Notes: generated by a model not told the origin, from the sequence alone. A DNA stretch of 64,000 bases from Prodigiosinella confusarubida (GCF_002847015.1 NZ_CP025085.1:4898001-4962000); one strand, 5' to 3'. Shown: positions 27,740 through 38,212, counted from the stretch's first letter. Translations and numbers: made by a program.

Positions 27740-28900
27740 ATGATCACATATTTTATTTTGATCTTTGCTACAGCGATATCTGCATTAGCAACCGACATGC
27801 TAGTTCCGGCATTGAATATTATCAAGGAAGATCTCTCTGTCAGTTATTCTACCGTACAGGCCACAATCAGTCTCTTTCTGATATTTTTTGCTATCGGACA
27901 ATTATTAGCGGGCTACTTATCTGATCGCGTAAAAAAACTGTATGTGCTTAATGGTGGAATGACTGTTTTTATCATCGGCAGCATTATTTGCAGTTATGCT
28001 GATAATGCCGCTGGATTATTGGCCGGACGGGCTCTACAGGCTATCGGTGCCAGTACGGGCCCGATTGTTGCACGGTCACTGGCGAAAGAGTGTTATGACG
28101 GCAAAAAACTTCAGCGTGTCATTGCTGATATTGCAACCGCCAGTGCAGTAATACCGCTTCTCGCGCCAGTATTGGGTGGTCAAATGGTGGAGCCGTGGGG
28201 ATGGCGTTCATTGTTTTATTTTATGGCGCTATTTGGGGCAGTTACCATACTGCTGAGCTTATTCGCACCATTTAGACATCAAATAGCAGCGGCAACAGAA
28301 CAAACATGTAATTACAACGATCTAATCCATAACCGTGCTTTCATTCATGGCACGTTGATTGTCACACTGACATTTTCCGGTTTGCTGTGTTTTATTTCTT
28401 TATCACCGGTGATCTATCACATCAGTATATTTTCATCACCCGCTTATTTCTCGTTTATTTTCTTTGGTGCGGTAGCCTGCTATATGCTGGGAACCCAATT
28501 AGCAAAAACAACAATCGCACATAACGTATCAATGGTTATCTCCGCACAAATCATCAGTGGTTTATTATTCCTTTTCAGTGGATTATTTTTCCCGGAAAGC
28601 CTGTCATTACTGATCATTGCTGGCATCGTTTTTAATATCGCTTCTGGTGCTATCTATCCGCAAGGCCATACCCAGGCGCTCAATGTCAATATAAAAATAG
28701 TTGGCACAGCCACTGCAATTACCGGGTTTACTCAAATGATCATCGCCGCTGTGCTCAGCTACCTTGCTGGTCTGGTTACTGACTATGTTCCACGAACAGA
28801 TATTGTGCTGGGACTGTTTATTATTATTATTACTTCAGGTCAATTTTTATTTATTTTTAAATCAAGGGGAAAAACCGATGATGTAAATTGTCTTAATTAA
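27740..28900 (+). CDS. MFS exporter, Bcr/CflA family
   Basis: A 386-residue transporter with 12 hydrophobic segments. Drug/H+ antiporter motifs are seen: GYLSDRVKKLYVLNGGM (motif A) and GRALQAIGASTGPIVARSLAKE, typical of Bcr/CflA proteins. The first membrane helix begins almost at the start codon and the ribosome site is weak. A different-frame ATG at 27712 encodes MIKPLYIYQ just upstream, so a start frameshift is possible. Base composition is visibly lower in GC than the surroundings. It is 14 bases upstream of the oxoamine synthase and probably exports its product. Confidence 0.85.
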   Translation: MITYFILIFATAISALATDMLVPALNIIKEDLSVSYSTVQATISLFLIFFAIGQLLAGYLSDRVKKLYVLNGGMTVFIIGSIICSYADNAAGLLAGRALQAIGASTGPIVARSLAKECYDGKKLQRVIADIATASAVIPLLAPVLGGQMVEPWGWRSLFYFMALFGAVTILLSLFAPFRHQIAAATEQTCNYNDLIHNRAFIHGTLIVTLTFSGLLCFISLSPVIYHISIFSSPAYFSFIFFGAVACYMLGTQLAKTTIAHNVSMVISAQIISGLLFLFSGLFFPESLSLLIIAGIVFNIASGAIYPQGHTQALNVNIKIVGTATAITGFTQMIIAAVLSYLAGLVTDYVPRTDIVLGLFIIIITSGQFLFIFKSRGKTDDVNCLN

Positions 28901-28914
28901 CAAAAGGAATAATT

Positions 28915-30138
28915 ATGAACAATTGGCAAGCAAAAAAAATACAACAATCTAGAACCCATCAGAACCGGGTTTTCAATGAACATGTAAACGAATTGGAAGT
29001 TTCAGAACGACACGGTAAAGTAATTACGCTGAGCGATGGCCGACGTATGGTTGAATTTGTTTCCTGCTCTTATTTAGGATTGGAAACACATCCTGATCTT
29101 GTCGCAGCAATACATAAAGCGGTTGATAAATTTGGCGCTCAACTTTCCGTTGCCAGAACCCGAATCAAAGTCGATATTTTTAATCGCTTTGAATCATTGC
29201 TTTCGTCTATTATAGCAGGGGTGCCGGTATTATCATTTAATGCAGTAACCCCCTGCCATTTGGCTGTATTACCTTTATTGGGTTCAGGGGAATTACCTCA
29301 CTTTACTTATAATAAAGGTCCGATATTTCTTTTAGATAAAACGGCCCATGCCACCATGCAAATCAATCGGGGATTATTATTGCAGTTCGGTGAAGTCCGT
29401 CGCTTTGATTTTCAGGATACTGACAGGCTGGAAAGCGAGTTTGCCGGAGCCGAGTCAAAAGGCCTGACGCCCGTATCCATTTCCGACAGTGTTGGTTCTA
29501 TGGGTGGAGTGGCGCCGGTAAACCTTCTGCTGCATCTGGCTGAAAAACATAATGGCTATGTCTATCTGGATGATGCACACGGAACCAGCGTTTTCGGCAA
29601 AAACGGGGCAGGATATGTGATGGAATGTACCAATAATCACTTCCCCGAACGCCTTATTCTTGTGGGTTCTCTATCGAAAGCGTTCGGCTCTCATGGCGGT
29701 TTTGTCGCCTGCCAGAAAGAAGACACTCATCTATTTATCAAGCAATTTGGTACGACCTATGCCTTTGGCGGCCCACCGTCACTGCCAGGTATTGCCGCAT
29801 GTGTTGCCGCTGCCGAGCTGCATTTAAATGGTGAAGTCACCAGGCGCCAACAATTATTGCAAAAAATGATCAACGTCTTTGATGAGGCGTTCAACGCACA
29901 TCACGTCATTAATCACAACGCGTTGATGCCAATACGTGGGCTGTTTATCGGTAACGAAGATCGCGCCATTTCAGTTTGCGCGGCACTTCACGACAAGGGA
30001 TTTGCAACGACAGTTGCCATGTTCCCAACCGTTGAACAGGGCAAGGCGATGTTGCGTTGCGCTATCTCAGCCAACCATAGTCCGGAACAAATCAACGCTT
30101 TCGCCTCCGCGTTTAAAGACGTGTTAGCGGTTCATTGA
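28915..30138 (+). CDS. Alpha-oxoamine synthase family PLP enzyme (CqsA/BioF/KBL-like)
   Basis: A 407-residue fold-type I PLP enzyme of the family that condenses an amino acid with an acyl-thioester and releases CO2. Visible residues are the stacking His145 (TAHATM), DSVGSMGGVAP at about 191, the PLP-ring Asp in YLDDAHGTSVFG (219-222) and the Schiff-base Lys255 in GSLSKAFGSHGGF. It is not BioF or Kbl by context: there are no bio or tdh genes, and it is paired with an exporter. The glycine-rich GSGGSR segment of BioF is replaced by GAQLSVARTRIK. A role in making a small amino-ketone (as CqsA does for CAI-1) is an inference. Confidence 0.82.
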   Translation: MNNWQAKKIQQSRTHQNRVFNEHVNELEVSERHGKVITLSDGRRMVEFVSCSYLGLETHPDLVAAIHKAVDKFGAQLSVARTRIKVDIFNRFESLLSSIIAGVPVLSFNAVTPCHLAVLPLLGSGELPHFTYNKGPIFLLDKTAHATMQINRGLLLQFGEVRRFDFQDTDRLESEFAGAESKGLTPVSISDSVGSMGGVAPVNLLLHLAEKHNGYVYLDDAHGTSVFGKNGAGYVMECTNNHFPERLILVGSLSKAFGSHGGFVACQKEDTHLFIKQFGTTYAFGGPPSLPGIAACVAAAELHLNGEVTRRQQLLQKMINVFDEAFNAHHVINHNALMPIRGLFIGNEDRAISVCAALHDKGFATTVAMFPTVEQGKAMLRCAISANHSPEQINAFASAFKDVLAVH

Positions 30139-30148
30139 TTCGTTCGTC

Positions 30149-30184
30149 CCACAGGACTGATGCGGCGTGTAATCAGCCCTGTGG
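30149..30184. terminator. Bidirectional terminator hairpin
   Basis: CCACAGGACTGAT pairs with ATCAGCCCTGTGG (one mismatch) around a 10-base loop, between the converging oxoamine synthase (+) and SDR (-) genes. There is no long T-tract, so it may act in both directions with moderate strength. Confidence 0.6.
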
Positions 30185-30206
30185 TCGGTTCCGCACTAAA
30201 CGTCAG

Positions 30207-30950
30207 TCAGGTTTCGTTGAACGCCCGGAATAATACTTCATAATTACCGTTTCGCTGGGCAAATCGGAAGGGTTGCGCCCGCTGCACCACAATTTCACCG
30301 GCAGTTGGCTGCGAAGATAATAACATCATGGTTTCACTGATAAATGCCTGTAATGGCATCGCCTGAGGATCGAACCCCCACTCGCCCTGTAAGCCGGTTT
30401 GTACCCAGGGAGGAATGATTTCAATCACCTGCACCGGGCTATTACGTAATTGGCAACGCAGTGATTGAGTGTAAGAGTGCAACGCCGCTTTGGTGGCACA
30501 ATACGTCGGTGTGATAGCCTGCGGCAGAAAAGCCAGCTCAGAGGTCACGTTCAGAATTGCCGCCTGAGATTGCCGCATCAGTTGAGGCAATAAGGCGGTG
30601 GTCAGATAAATCGGTCCCAGCAAATTGGTGGCTACCGTGTCCTCCACCGCTGACAACTGTGGACGAATAAGGTCTTCCCGGCGCTGAATTCCGGCGTTAT
30701 TGATCACTACATTCAACTGAGGATATCTGGCAGTGAGAGAGGCGACGAAAGCGCTCACGTCACTGGCGTTGCGCTGATCCAACACTTGATAACTCATACC
30801 CGGATTAGCTGCTGCCGCTTGTTGCAGCGGCGTTTCGTGGCGACCCGCAATAATCACCTGATTTCCTGCCACATGGAACGCTTCTGCCAACTCCCGGCCG
30901 ATACCAGAACCACCGCCAGTAATCAGTATCGTATTACCCGTCATCCTCAT
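30207..30950 (-). CDS. Short-chain dehydrogenase/reductase (DltE-like)
   Basis: A 247-residue classical SDR: coenzyme motif TGGGSGIG (11-18), NNAG (84-87), and catalytic Ser137, Tyr150 and Lys154 (YCATK). GGAG six bases before the ATG at 30950 favours this start over an in-frame GTG at 30968. It belongs to the DltE-like oxidoreductases whose substrates are mostly unknown. It lies tail to tail with the oxoamine synthase; CAI-1-type pathways also use an SDR, but co-function here is conjecture. Confidence 0.87.
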   Translation of the reverse strand: MRMTGNTILITGGGSGIGRELAEAFHVAGNQVIIAGRHETPLQQAAAANPGMSYQVLDQRNASDVSAFVASLTARYPQLNVVINNAGIQRREDLIRPQLSAVEDTVATNLLGPIYLTTALLPQLMRQSQAAILNVTSELAFLPQAITPTYCATKAALHSYTQSLRCQLRNSPVQVIEIIPPWVQTGLQGEWGFDPQAMPLQAFISETMMLLSSQPTAGEIVVQRAQPFRFAQRNGNYEVLFRAFNET

Positions 30951-31027
30951 TGGTCGCTCCGTACTCACCTGCCGCTTTTAAGCAGAATATTACGCCATGA
31001 TCGCCTCTCGCTGCATATATCTGTCAC

Positions 31028-31057
31028 AAAAAAAGCGTGATGGCGTTATCACCACGC
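31028..31057 (-). terminator. Rho-independent terminator after the PPTase gene
   Basis: On the minus strand an 8-bp stem (GCGTGGTG with CATCACGC, one G-T pair) is followed by seven T residues (31034-31028). It lies 11 bases after the stop of the phosphopantetheinyl transferase gene. Confidence 0.85.
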
Positions 31058-31067
31058 AGGTTGGAAT

Positions 31068-31787
31068 TCAACAACAAATAAACGTGGTCACATCCCGCTC
31101 ACGCATTCGGTAAATACCACGAAAACAGCGCCCTGCCGGGTAATCAGGAGCCAGTGCAGTGCGCAATTCCAGCGTAAAAATCTGTTTAATGGTATCTAGT
31201 TCGACCATTCGGACATCCAGAAAATCAAAATAGCGCTTCACATGTGGATACAGCGCCTTATACAAGCTCTCCTTTGCCGAGAAATTCAGCGTCAACATCT
31301 CAGTAACGGTGATCTGATCCTGTGAACGCAGCCAGTTGTACTCAACCTCATCCACGATACCTGGCCACAGGCTATCCGCCCGTTCAGTAGTCATCACAGT
31401 TTCAACGTCCAGCCCGATACAAGAGAAGGTCTCACTGTGGAAATGGGCGGCACAAAATGCGCTGTCCACATTGTGACTCAGTGAACCTGACACCGTTGCT
31501 GGCCATTGCGGAGAACGATCACGCCCGTTTTGCAGGACAAAGTCACTAATACCGAGACGTTCCAGTACCTGTTTCGCCAGATAGCGCCCCGCCAGAAACT
31601 CTGCCCGTCGCTTGGGTACCGAACGCTCCATTTCCGCCGTGAGAGGAATGCCAGCGAGGAAGAACATATCGTCCCGATACGCTGGCAGGTAAAAATAACA
31701 GCGAGCACTAAACCCTGGATAAATGGTGTTGTTATCAGCCAGGTGGAATGTCATCCACTCTATTTCTTTAATAAAATCAGAAAGCAT
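31068..31787 (-). CDS. 4'-phosphopantetheinyl transferase (EntD-like)
   Basis: A 239-residue enzyme that moves phosphopantetheine from CoA onto carrier proteins of peptide or polyketide synthases. Conserved blocks are KRRAEFLAGR (59-68), GSLSH (101-105), IGLDVE with the metal-binding Asp (124-129) and FSAKESLYKAL (169-179). No synthase lies in the window, so its carrier is elsewhere; a link to the nearby oxoamine synthase (acyl-ACP supply) is possible but unproven. A later ATG at 31754 is an alternative start. Confidence 0.9.
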   Translation of the reverse strand: MLSDFIKEIEWMTFHLADNNTIYPGFSARCYFYLPAYRDDMFFLAGIPLTAEMERSVPKRRAEFLAGRYLAKQVLERLGISDFVLQNGRDRSPQWPATVSGSLSHNVDSAFCAAHFHSETFSCIGLDVETVMTTERADSLWPGIVDEVEYNWLRSQDQITVTEMLTLNFSAKESLYKALYPHVKRYFDFLDVRMVELDTIKQIFTLELRTALAPDYPAGRCFRGIYRMRERDVTTFICC

Positions 31788-31886
31788 GTCACTAAACTCT
31801 CAACCGGTATGTCGAACCATCCGGTTATGTTGCTACACCACAGGGAAATGCAGGATGATAAAACTACACCTCACCCGAGGTTCGAC

Positions 31887-33164
31887 TTACAAAGCCAGAA
31901 AAAAACCCGCAATACTGGCGCTCATTAAATTGGACAACGTACCTGCCGCTACCGCTTTCAGCCCTAGTCTGGCAATATCATGACGACGTTGAGGCGCCAT
32001 ACTGCCCAACCCGCCAATCAAAATAGCAATCGAGGACAGGTTGGCAAATCCGCACAACGCAAAAGAGATAATCGCCTTGGTATGCGCTGACAAAACCTGC
32101 AACCCGGAGGCAGTCACCACATTATCCGGTTTCAAGTAAGCACTAAAATTCATGTAAGCCACGAATTCATTGAGTATCAGTTTTTGTCCAATGAATGAAC
32201 CCGCCACCATCGACTCATTCCACGGCACCCCAATCAGGAAAGCTATAGGCGAAAAAATCCAGCCGAGGATCATCTCCAGCGATAACTGCGGAAAATTGAA
32301 CCAGCCGCCGACACCGCCAAGAATACCGTTAAGCAGCGCGATCAACGCAATAAACGCCAGCAACATAGCACCAACATTCAGTGCTAACTGCATACCGGAA
32401 GCCGCACCGCTGGCAGCAGCGTCAATGACGTTGCTCGGTTTTTCTTCATCCCCGACAAAACTGCCGATCACATCCCGGTCATGCGTTTTTTCAGTCTCCG
32501 GCATGATTAGCTTGGCAAACAGCAATCCACCCGGTGCCGCCATAAACGATGCGGCAATCAAGTATTCCAGCGGCACGCCCATCTGAGCATAACCAGCCAA
32601 TACTGACCCAGCGACAGACGCCAACCCACCACACATCACGGCAAACAGCTCAGACTCAGTCATATTGGCAATATAAGGACGAACCACCAATGGTGCTTCG
32701 GTTTGACCAACAAAGATATTTGCGGTAGCAGAAAGCGACTCCGTACGCGATGTTCCGAGTACTTTCTGTAAACCACCGCCTAGAACACGAATCACCCATT
32801 GCATAATGCCCAGATAATAGAGCACCGCTATCAGTGAAGAGAAGAAGACGATAATGGGCAGAACCCGGAGGGCAAATACGAAACCGCCGCCACCAAAGAC
32901 CTCAAACATTTTGCTCGATACCAGACCACCAAACATGAATGAGATTCCCTGGTTGCCGTAGGAGATCACATTGGCGACGCCTTCCGACATGCCGTTCAGG
33001 ACTTCGCGTCCCAACGGAATATATAATACCAAGGCACCAATCCCGACCTGAATCAGAAACGCACCACTGACAGTACGACGGTTAATGGCCTTACGGTTGC
33101 CGGAAAGCATGACCGCAATCAATATCAGCACAGCCATACCCAACAGACTCATTAAGAGTTCCAT
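31887..33164 (-). CDS. Concentrative nucleoside transporter (NupC/NupX family)
   Basis: A 425-residue proton- or sodium-coupled nucleoside importer. The N-terminal nucleoside-transporter domain, central gate region and C-terminal core ([47 protein letters not shown]) are clear. [21 protein letters not shown] at 33164 resembles the E. coli YeiM/NupX start; upstream in-frame sequence is non-hydrophobic and unlikely to be translated. It stands downstream of the TatD-like gene on the same strand, separated by about 320 bases. Confidence 0.9.
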   Translation of the reverse strand: MELLMSLLGMAVLILIAVMLSGNRKAINRRTVSGAFLIQVGIGALVLYIPLGREVLNGMSEGVANVISYGNQGISFMFGGLVSSKMFEVFGGGGFVFALRVLPIIVFFSSLIAVLYYLGIMQWVIRVLGGGLQKVLGTSRTESLSATANIFVGQTEAPLVVRPYIANMTESELFAVMCGGLASVAGSVLAGYAQMGVPLEYLIAASFMAAPGGLLFAKLIMPETEKTHDRDVIGSFVGDEEKPSNVIDAAASGAASGMQLALNVGAMLLAFIALIALLNGILGGVGGWFNFPQLSLEMILGWIFSPIAFLIGVPWNESMVAGSFIGQKLILNEFVAYMNFSAYLKPDNVVTASGLQVLSAHTKAIISFALCGFANLSSIAILIGGLGSMAPQRRHDIARLGLKAVAAGTLSNLMSASIAGFFLAL

Positions 33165-33487
33165 GCGAAATTCCCTGTAGCGAGAGTGAACATAAAAATA
33201 CCCGCCCAACAAAGCGGGAATACAGCCTGCCAATGGTAGCAGTTGATAACAAACACCCACGACGCAACATAGGCGAGTGGGATGCCACAAACTCATACAA
33301 CATCAGGCAAAGAAAAACATCAGATAATGAGAGTCATCACCTTTTTTTGGCACAAAATTTCATTTTAGCAAAGATTTCCATACGAAACTCCCGCTCTACG
33401 GCCATTAGCCACAAAAGAAAAATAAGTTATAGTTATGAAAATAATACCGGGAAGCCGAGGAAAAACCAGAAAAGCGACAGATAGCAC
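33165..33487. other. Intergenic region upstream of the nucleoside transporter
   Basis: About 320 bases, AT-rich near 33340-33440, presumably carrying the transporter promoter on the minus strand. A short CCCGC/GCGGG stem is near 33203-33220. Nothing else was recognised. Confidence 0.4.
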
Positions 33488-34321
33488 TCATTGGCAGGAC
33501 ACCGTCAACGGGAAAAGACGGTGAGTATTCTCATATAATACCGCCGCAAGCACCTCTGGCGATTCAGTACGCAGATCACATAACGACTGAAATACGGAAC
33601 GGATACGTTCAGGTCGGTTAGGTTCCCCTTGATAACCACACACGGGCATATCTGGCGCATCAGTTTCCAGTAGCAAACGATCCAGCGGCAAACGGGCGAT
33701 AGCCTGCCGTGTTTTATTGGCTCGCGGATAGGTAATGACACCGCCGACGCCAATATAATATCCCAATCGAATAAACGCCTGTGCCTGTTCAAAACTACCC
33801 GAAAATCCGTGTACCACCCCGGTACGTGGCAGTTGAGCCTGTTTCAATAATGCGGCCAACGGATTGTGACTCCGGCGTGAATGCAGAATAACGGGCAAAT
33901 CGTATTGCTTGGCCAGTTCCAACTGAGCGTTAAGGAAGACGCATTGCCGTTCAAACTGCGGATCGTCCCGGTAAAGATCCAAGCCTATTTCACCAACCGC
34001 AACCAATCGGTGGTCACGATCATGAAGCCGAGATTCCAGCAGCGCCAAATCTGCCTCGTGATGACGCTCAATATAAAGCGGATGTAACCCAAGTGCCGCA
34101 TACAACACCGGCCAGCTGTGGGCCAAATGCAGGATACGATCAAAATAATGGGACTCAACGGCAGGAATAATAATCCCTTCGACACCAGCTTGCGTCGCAC
34201 GATGCAAACTTGCCACTTCGTCCGCCGCAAAAGGTGGAAAATCAAAATGACAGTGGGTATCAATAAACGCAACAGACGCGGACTGCGCAATGTTAATGGC
34301 AGTATCTGAACGGGTTTGCAA
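33488..34321 (-). CDS. yjjV: TatD-family metal-dependent hydrolase YjjV
   Basis: A 277-residue TIM-barrel hydrolase of the TatD DNase family. Metal ligands appear in FIDTHCHFDFPP, GEIGLD, LHSRRSHN, HGFSGS and ETDAPDMPV. The N-terminal motif FIDTHCHFDFPP is shared with E. coli YjjV. No ATG precedes that motif; the frame opens at a TTG (34321) eight bases after GAAGG, so a TTG start is likely. A deoxyribonuclease role is known for the family. Confidence 0.88.
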   Translation of the reverse strand: MQTRSDTAINIAQSASVAFIDTHCHFDFPPFAADEVASLHRATQAGVEGIIIPAVESHYFDRILHLAHSWPVLYAALGLHPLYIERHHEADLALLESRLHDRDHRLVAVGEIGLDLYRDDPQFERQCVFLNAQLELAKQYDLPVILHSRRSHNPLAALLKQAQLPRTGVVHGFSGSFEQAQAFIRLGYYIGVGGVITYPRANKTRQAIARLPLDRLLLETDAPDMPVCGYQGEPNRPERIRSVFQSLCDLRTESPEVLAAVLYENTHRLFPLTVSCQ

Positions 34322-34583
34322 TGTTTAAACCTTCAGGACAGTGCAGGATGAATCGAGGATACCTTTTTCAGTACGTCATCGTCATGCGCTTATAACACAT
34401 CGGAAAGCAATTCGTGATCGTCCGCTAACCCGACTGCACAGCCGAATCGACGCTTCAGGACAATAACGGGCCACACGCCAGAAGCATACTGGTGTGAACA
34501 TGACGGCACGGAAGACATGCCATCATTGGCCGCAATATTACGGACTCGCTATCCACGATAGGCAGCCCGCATCCGACCCGGCC

Positions 34584-35204
34584 TTAGGATTTTACTGTGA
34601 GATCGTTTTTAACACTCTTAACGCCATCAACCGATTTTGCTATTTTTTCAGCACGATCAGACTGCGCTTTGTTACCCACCTGCCCTGTTAACTGTACAAC
34701 ACCATCAACAGTTTCCACTCTGACATGGCGTGAAGGCACAATGTCATCCGCCAGCAATTTGGCCTTGATCGTACTGGTCGTCACTGCATCTCCGGCATAG
34801 GCCATCAATGATTGGGAGCTGGCATCCTTTACTTGAAGCTTGTCGCTGACCGACTTAACACCTTCCGTTTTAGTGGCAATTTCTACGGCGCTGATGGCCA
34901 ATTTCTGACTGGTCACAAAACCGCTGAGTGTTACCACTCCCTGGGTTGTTTTAACAGAAATATCATCACTGTCGAGGGTTTTAGACGCCAATAATGCCGC
35001 TTTCACTTTCGCGGTAAGCGCGCTGTCATCAACATAACCAGATGCCGTCTGGACCGAGCTATCGATTTTATTCCCTGTGGTTTCTGCGATATTTTTTGCT
35101 TCTTGCCCGATAGTTTCCTCCGCTAGCACATAGCCACTACCGGCCAGAATCGTCACCAAAACAATCGCGATCCGCGATAGTGCAATCTTGTTAGTCTTTT
35201 TCAT
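34584..35204 (-). CDS. osmY: Periplasmic BON-domain protein OsmY
   Basis: A 206-residue secreted protein with a signal peptide (about 1-28, cleaved after VLA) and two BON domains (about 60-125 and 135-203; [19 protein letters not shown] and [16 protein letters not shown]). OsmY is induced by osmotic stress and stationary phase and acts as a periplasmic chaperone. The neighbouring prfC is also its neighbour in E. coli. AAGGA eight bases before the ATG at 35204 selects this start. Confidence 0.93.
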   Translation of the reverse strand: MKKTNKIALSRIAIVLVTILAGSGYVLAEETIGQEAKNIAETTGNKIDSSVQTASGYVDDSALTAKVKAALLASKTLDSDDISVKTTQGVVTLSGFVTSQKLAISAVEIATKTEGVKSVSDKLQVKDASSQSLMAYAGDAVTTSTIKAKLLADDIVPSRHVRVETVDGVVQLTGQVGNKAQSDRAEKIAKSVDGVKSVKNDLTVKS

Positions 35205-35594
35205 CAACATCGTCCTTACAGTTATCCTGTTTCATCAACAGGTTTCACTAACACCTTCCCGCCAGGATAGGCAGTCGTCATTAGCCTTGTCCCATCACAA
35301 CAAACAGATTATAGAATTACAAAAAATAAAAAAATTAATATAAGAATCCACTCAAAGTCACATTGGCAGTCAAAAAAACCAGACCGCCCTACACGCAGTT
35401 AACTATAGACGACAAAAAACAAAAACCCAGGCCGTTTATGAGAAAAAAACGTTTAGAGAACGATTTAAGATTTGTCTGTGAATTAATTCGGTGGGAAAGG
35501 CCGGAAGGTAAATGCACTTAATATAATGATTATTAAAAGAAAATAATAACACAGGCTGATGACAGGAAAAGTCATCAGCCAGTCATTACCAAGC
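35205..35594. other. Intergenic region between osmY and prfC
   Basis: About 390 bases, AT-rich, holding the osmY promoter (minus strand) and the prfC terminator at 35554-35580. No other element was recognised. Confidence 0.5.
35554..35580 (-). terminator. Terminator of prfC
   Basis: Perfect 10-bp stem GGCTGATGAC/GTCATCAGCC with a 7-base loop, 14 bases after the prfC stop. On the minus strand it leads into TGTGTTATTATTTTCTTTT. Confidence 0.8.
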
Positions 35595-37184
35595 TTAGTG
35601 TTCGCGGGTCTTATGAAACTGGACCTCAGGATAACGTTCCTGAGTCAGGTTAAGGTTTACCATGGTGGGTGCGATGTACGTTAAATTATCACCGCCATCC
35701 AACGCCAGATGCTGTTCATTCTTGCGTTTGAATTCTTCAAACTTCTTAACATCACTACACTCCACCCAGCGCGCAGTGGAAACGTTGACCGATTCATACA
35801 CGGCCTCTACGTTGTATTCAGTCTTCAGGCGCGCCACCACGACATCAAACTGTAGCACCCCAACCGCCCCGACAATCAGATCGTTATTGATTAACGGCCG
35901 GAATACCTGCACAGCCCCCTCTTCGGACAGCTGTACCAACCCTTTCAGTAACTGCTTCTGCTTTAACGGATCACGCAGCCGAATACGACGGAACAGTTCC
36001 GGCGCAAAGTTAGGAATACCGGTGAACTTCATATCTTCACCCTGGGTAAAAGTATCTCCAATCTGGATCGTACCGTGGTTATGTAACCCGATGATGTCGC
36101 CAGGATAAGCTTCTTCCACATGGGAACGGTCACCTGCCATGAACGTCAAGGCATCAGAGATAATAACGTCTTTGCCCGTACGCACCTGACGTAGCTTCAT
36201 GCCTTTTTCATACTTACCGGACACTATCCGCATGAACGCCACACGGTCACGGTGTTTCGGGTCCATGTTAGCCTGAATTTTGAACACAAAACCGGTGAAT
36301 TTTTCTTCACCAGCGTTCACCACACGAACGTCTGTTTTACGCGGCATCGGTGATGGCGCCCAGGACACAAGACCATCCAGCATATGATCCACGCCGAAAT
36401 TGCCCAACGCAGTACCAAAGAATACTGGCGTTAATTCCCCGGACAAAAAGTCTTCTTCATCAAATTCATTGGAAGCGCCTTTTACCAGATCCAGCTCTTC
36501 ACGCAATTGAGCCGCCAGGTCTTCCCCGACCGCCTTGTCCAGATCCGGGTTATTCAAACCTTTGACAATGCGTACTTCTTGAATGGTGTGCCCCATACCA
36601 CTCTGATACAGATAGGTTTCATCTTTATAGAGATGATAAACACCTTTGAACAACTTACCGCAACCAATCGGCCAGGTAATCGGCGCGCACGCAATTTTCA
36701 ATTCCCTTTCAACTTCGTCCAGCACTTCCATCGGATCACGGATATCGCGGTCCAGCTTGTTCATAAAAGTCAGGATCGGCGTATCGCGCAGACGCGTAAC
36801 TTCCATCAACTTGCGAGTACGATCTTCAACCCCTTTTGCCGCATCGATCACCATCAGACAGCAATCCACTGCGGTCAGAGTACGATAGGTATCCTCCGAA
36901 AAATCCTCATGCCCTGGTGTATCCAGCAAATTGACCAGACACTCGTGATAAGGAAACTGCATTACAGAGGTAGTAATAGAAATACCGCGCTGCTTTTCCA
37001 TCTCCATCCAGTCGGATTTGGCATGTTGACTGGATCCACGCCCTTTTACCGTGCCGGCGATCTGAATGGCCTGCCCGAGCAACAATACTTTTTCAGTAAT
37101 CGTCGTTTTACCGGCATCGGGGTGAGAAATAATAGCAAAAGTCCTGCGGTGGGAAATCTCTTGCAAAAATGAAGGATTTGACAT
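35595..37184 (-). CDS. prfC: Peptide chain release factor 3
   Basis: A 529-residue translational GTPase that recycles RF1 and RF2 from the ribosome. GTP-binding motifs are SHPDAGKTT (G1), the switch region, DTPGHEDF (G3) and NKLD (G4), followed by the EF-Tu-like domain II and the RF3 C-terminal domain. Length equals E. coli RF3 (529 aa). It stands alone, followed by its own terminator and osmY. Confidence 0.97.
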   Translation of the reverse strand: MSNPSFLQEISHRRTFAIISHPDAGKTTITEKVLLLGQAIQIAGTVKGRGSSQHAKSDWMEMEKQRGISITTSVMQFPYHECLVNLLDTPGHEDFSEDTYRTLTAVDCCLMVIDAAKGVEDRTRKLMEVTRLRDTPILTFMNKLDRDIRDPMEVLDEVERELKIACAPITWPIGCGKLFKGVYHLYKDETYLYQSGMGHTIQEVRIVKGLNNPDLDKAVGEDLAAQLREELDLVKGASNEFDEEDFLSGELTPVFFGTALGNFGVDHMLDGLVSWAPSPMPRKTDVRVVNAGEEKFTGFVFKIQANMDPKHRDRVAFMRIVSGKYEKGMKLRQVRTGKDVIISDALTFMAGDRSHVEEAYPGDIIGLHNHGTIQIGDTFTQGEDMKFTGIPNFAPELFRRIRLRDPLKQKQLLKGLVQLSEEGAVQVFRPLINNDLIVGAVGVLQFDVVVARLKTEYNVEAVYESVNVSTARWVECSDVKKFEEFKRKNEQHLALDGGDNLTYIAPTMVNLNLTQERYPEVQFHKTREH

Positions 37185-37525
37185 CTTTTTAAATCTTCTA
37201 TTTTAAATAGCGAGTTATATAAAGTTCTAATGGAGTCTACTGCAAATCGCTCCAAACATGGCCTCGTTTTATGAGGCCCAATTGGCGCTTATTCTTACTG
37301 ATCTTGGCACTATAAACAATCAAGGATGAGATAAATGCGCTCAAGGCTTAGTGTGGAAGAGAGTGTAGACAAGTCCAATAAGCAAGCTGATTACGTTGAT
37401 TTGGTGTTATTGCATCGCTGATCACACGGAAGTAAAACCTCTTTTGGGTAAAGCGTGTTGACATCGACCACAGAGAATTACCGGTAGCACTGATAAAAAT
37501 GGATACTATCCAACCACTGCCAGTA
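37185..37525. other. Intergenic region between prfC and smp
   Basis: About 340 bases with the prfC promoter on the minus strand and a short GGCCTC/GAGGCC hairpin at 37260-37278 that may end the smp transcript. E. coli has yjjG and rimI in this area; neither is present here. Confidence 0.45.
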
Positions 37526-38212
37526 TTACTCTTTCTTAATATGTTCTGACGGAGCCGCCTGCTCATCTGTATCTGCATCGGCATCTGTAGGCTCGTCCTG
37601 CACTGATGTATTGGCTGTGAGTAGATAAGGAGACTGCTGCCAGCGGGTACGTCGGTTTTGCAACAATGTTCGTGCCAGAATGATCCCTATCGCCAATGCC
37701 AGGAGAATCATTAAACGCAGAATATTGGTGGTGTTATCCACCTGCGTGGCTTCTGTCACCAATACATGAGTATCCAGCGTGATACGCAGGAAACCTATCG
37801 GTCCGTCTTTACCATTCACGGGTTCCACTAGTTGATGATTAAAGTAGCTGCCTACCCTATTTCCATCCAGCGCCAACCGATCCCGGACATCAATTTTTTC
37901 GCCGGCTCGCGCGACCAGCGTCCCATCCTGCTGATAAATTGCAGCGTCCAGAATACGGCTATGATCCGTTAAGTTCTTTAGCATGGCGTTGATTTTCTGG
38001 CTATTATCATCACTACTTTCCATCAAGGGCGTCAGTGTATAAGCCACCTGTTTTGCCAATGTGCGCGCCAGTTCTTCAACCTGCTCTGAACGTGCCATCT
38101 GATGGTTCAGGCTGAAGTAAGAAGCTCCCTGCATCAATATGACCAGCAGAGCCAAACAAATCAGAACGATGGCTGTGCGATGTAAACGAAATTTTATCCG
38201 GGTCCGAACCAT
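37526..38212 (-). CDS. smp: Membrane protein Smp (YtjB)
   Basis: A 228-residue inner-membrane protein with N- and C-proximal membrane helices (AIVLICLALLVILMQGASY and LRLMILLALAIGIILARTL) around a periplasmic domain, and a charged cytoplasmic tail. It matches E. coli Smp/YtjB throughout (for example RDRLALDG, EVDNTTNILRLM-type segment). The ATG at 38212 matches the E. coli start MARTKLKFRLHR; upstream in-frame codons run back over the serB leader. Divergent from serB as in E. coli. Function is poorly known. Confidence 0.92.
   Translation of the reverse strand: MVRTRIKFRLHRTAIVLICLALLVILMQGASYFSLNHQMARSEQVEELARTLAKQVAYTLTPLMESSDDNSQKINAMLKNLTDHSRILDAAIYQQDGTLVARAGEKIDVRDRLALDGNRVGSYFNHQLVEPVNGKDGPIGFLRITLDTHVLVTEATQVDNTTNILRLMILLALAIGIILARTLLQNRRTRWQQSPYLLTANTSVQDEPTDADADTDEQAAPSEHIKKE

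Noticed and set aside
28915..30138. Assignment as BioF or Kbl
   Set aside because: Family fold fits, but context and the altered glycine-rich segment do not support either named function.
36507..37172. Plus-strand open frame (221 codons) opposite prfC
   Set aside because: Antisense of a highly conserved gene; no recognisable domain.
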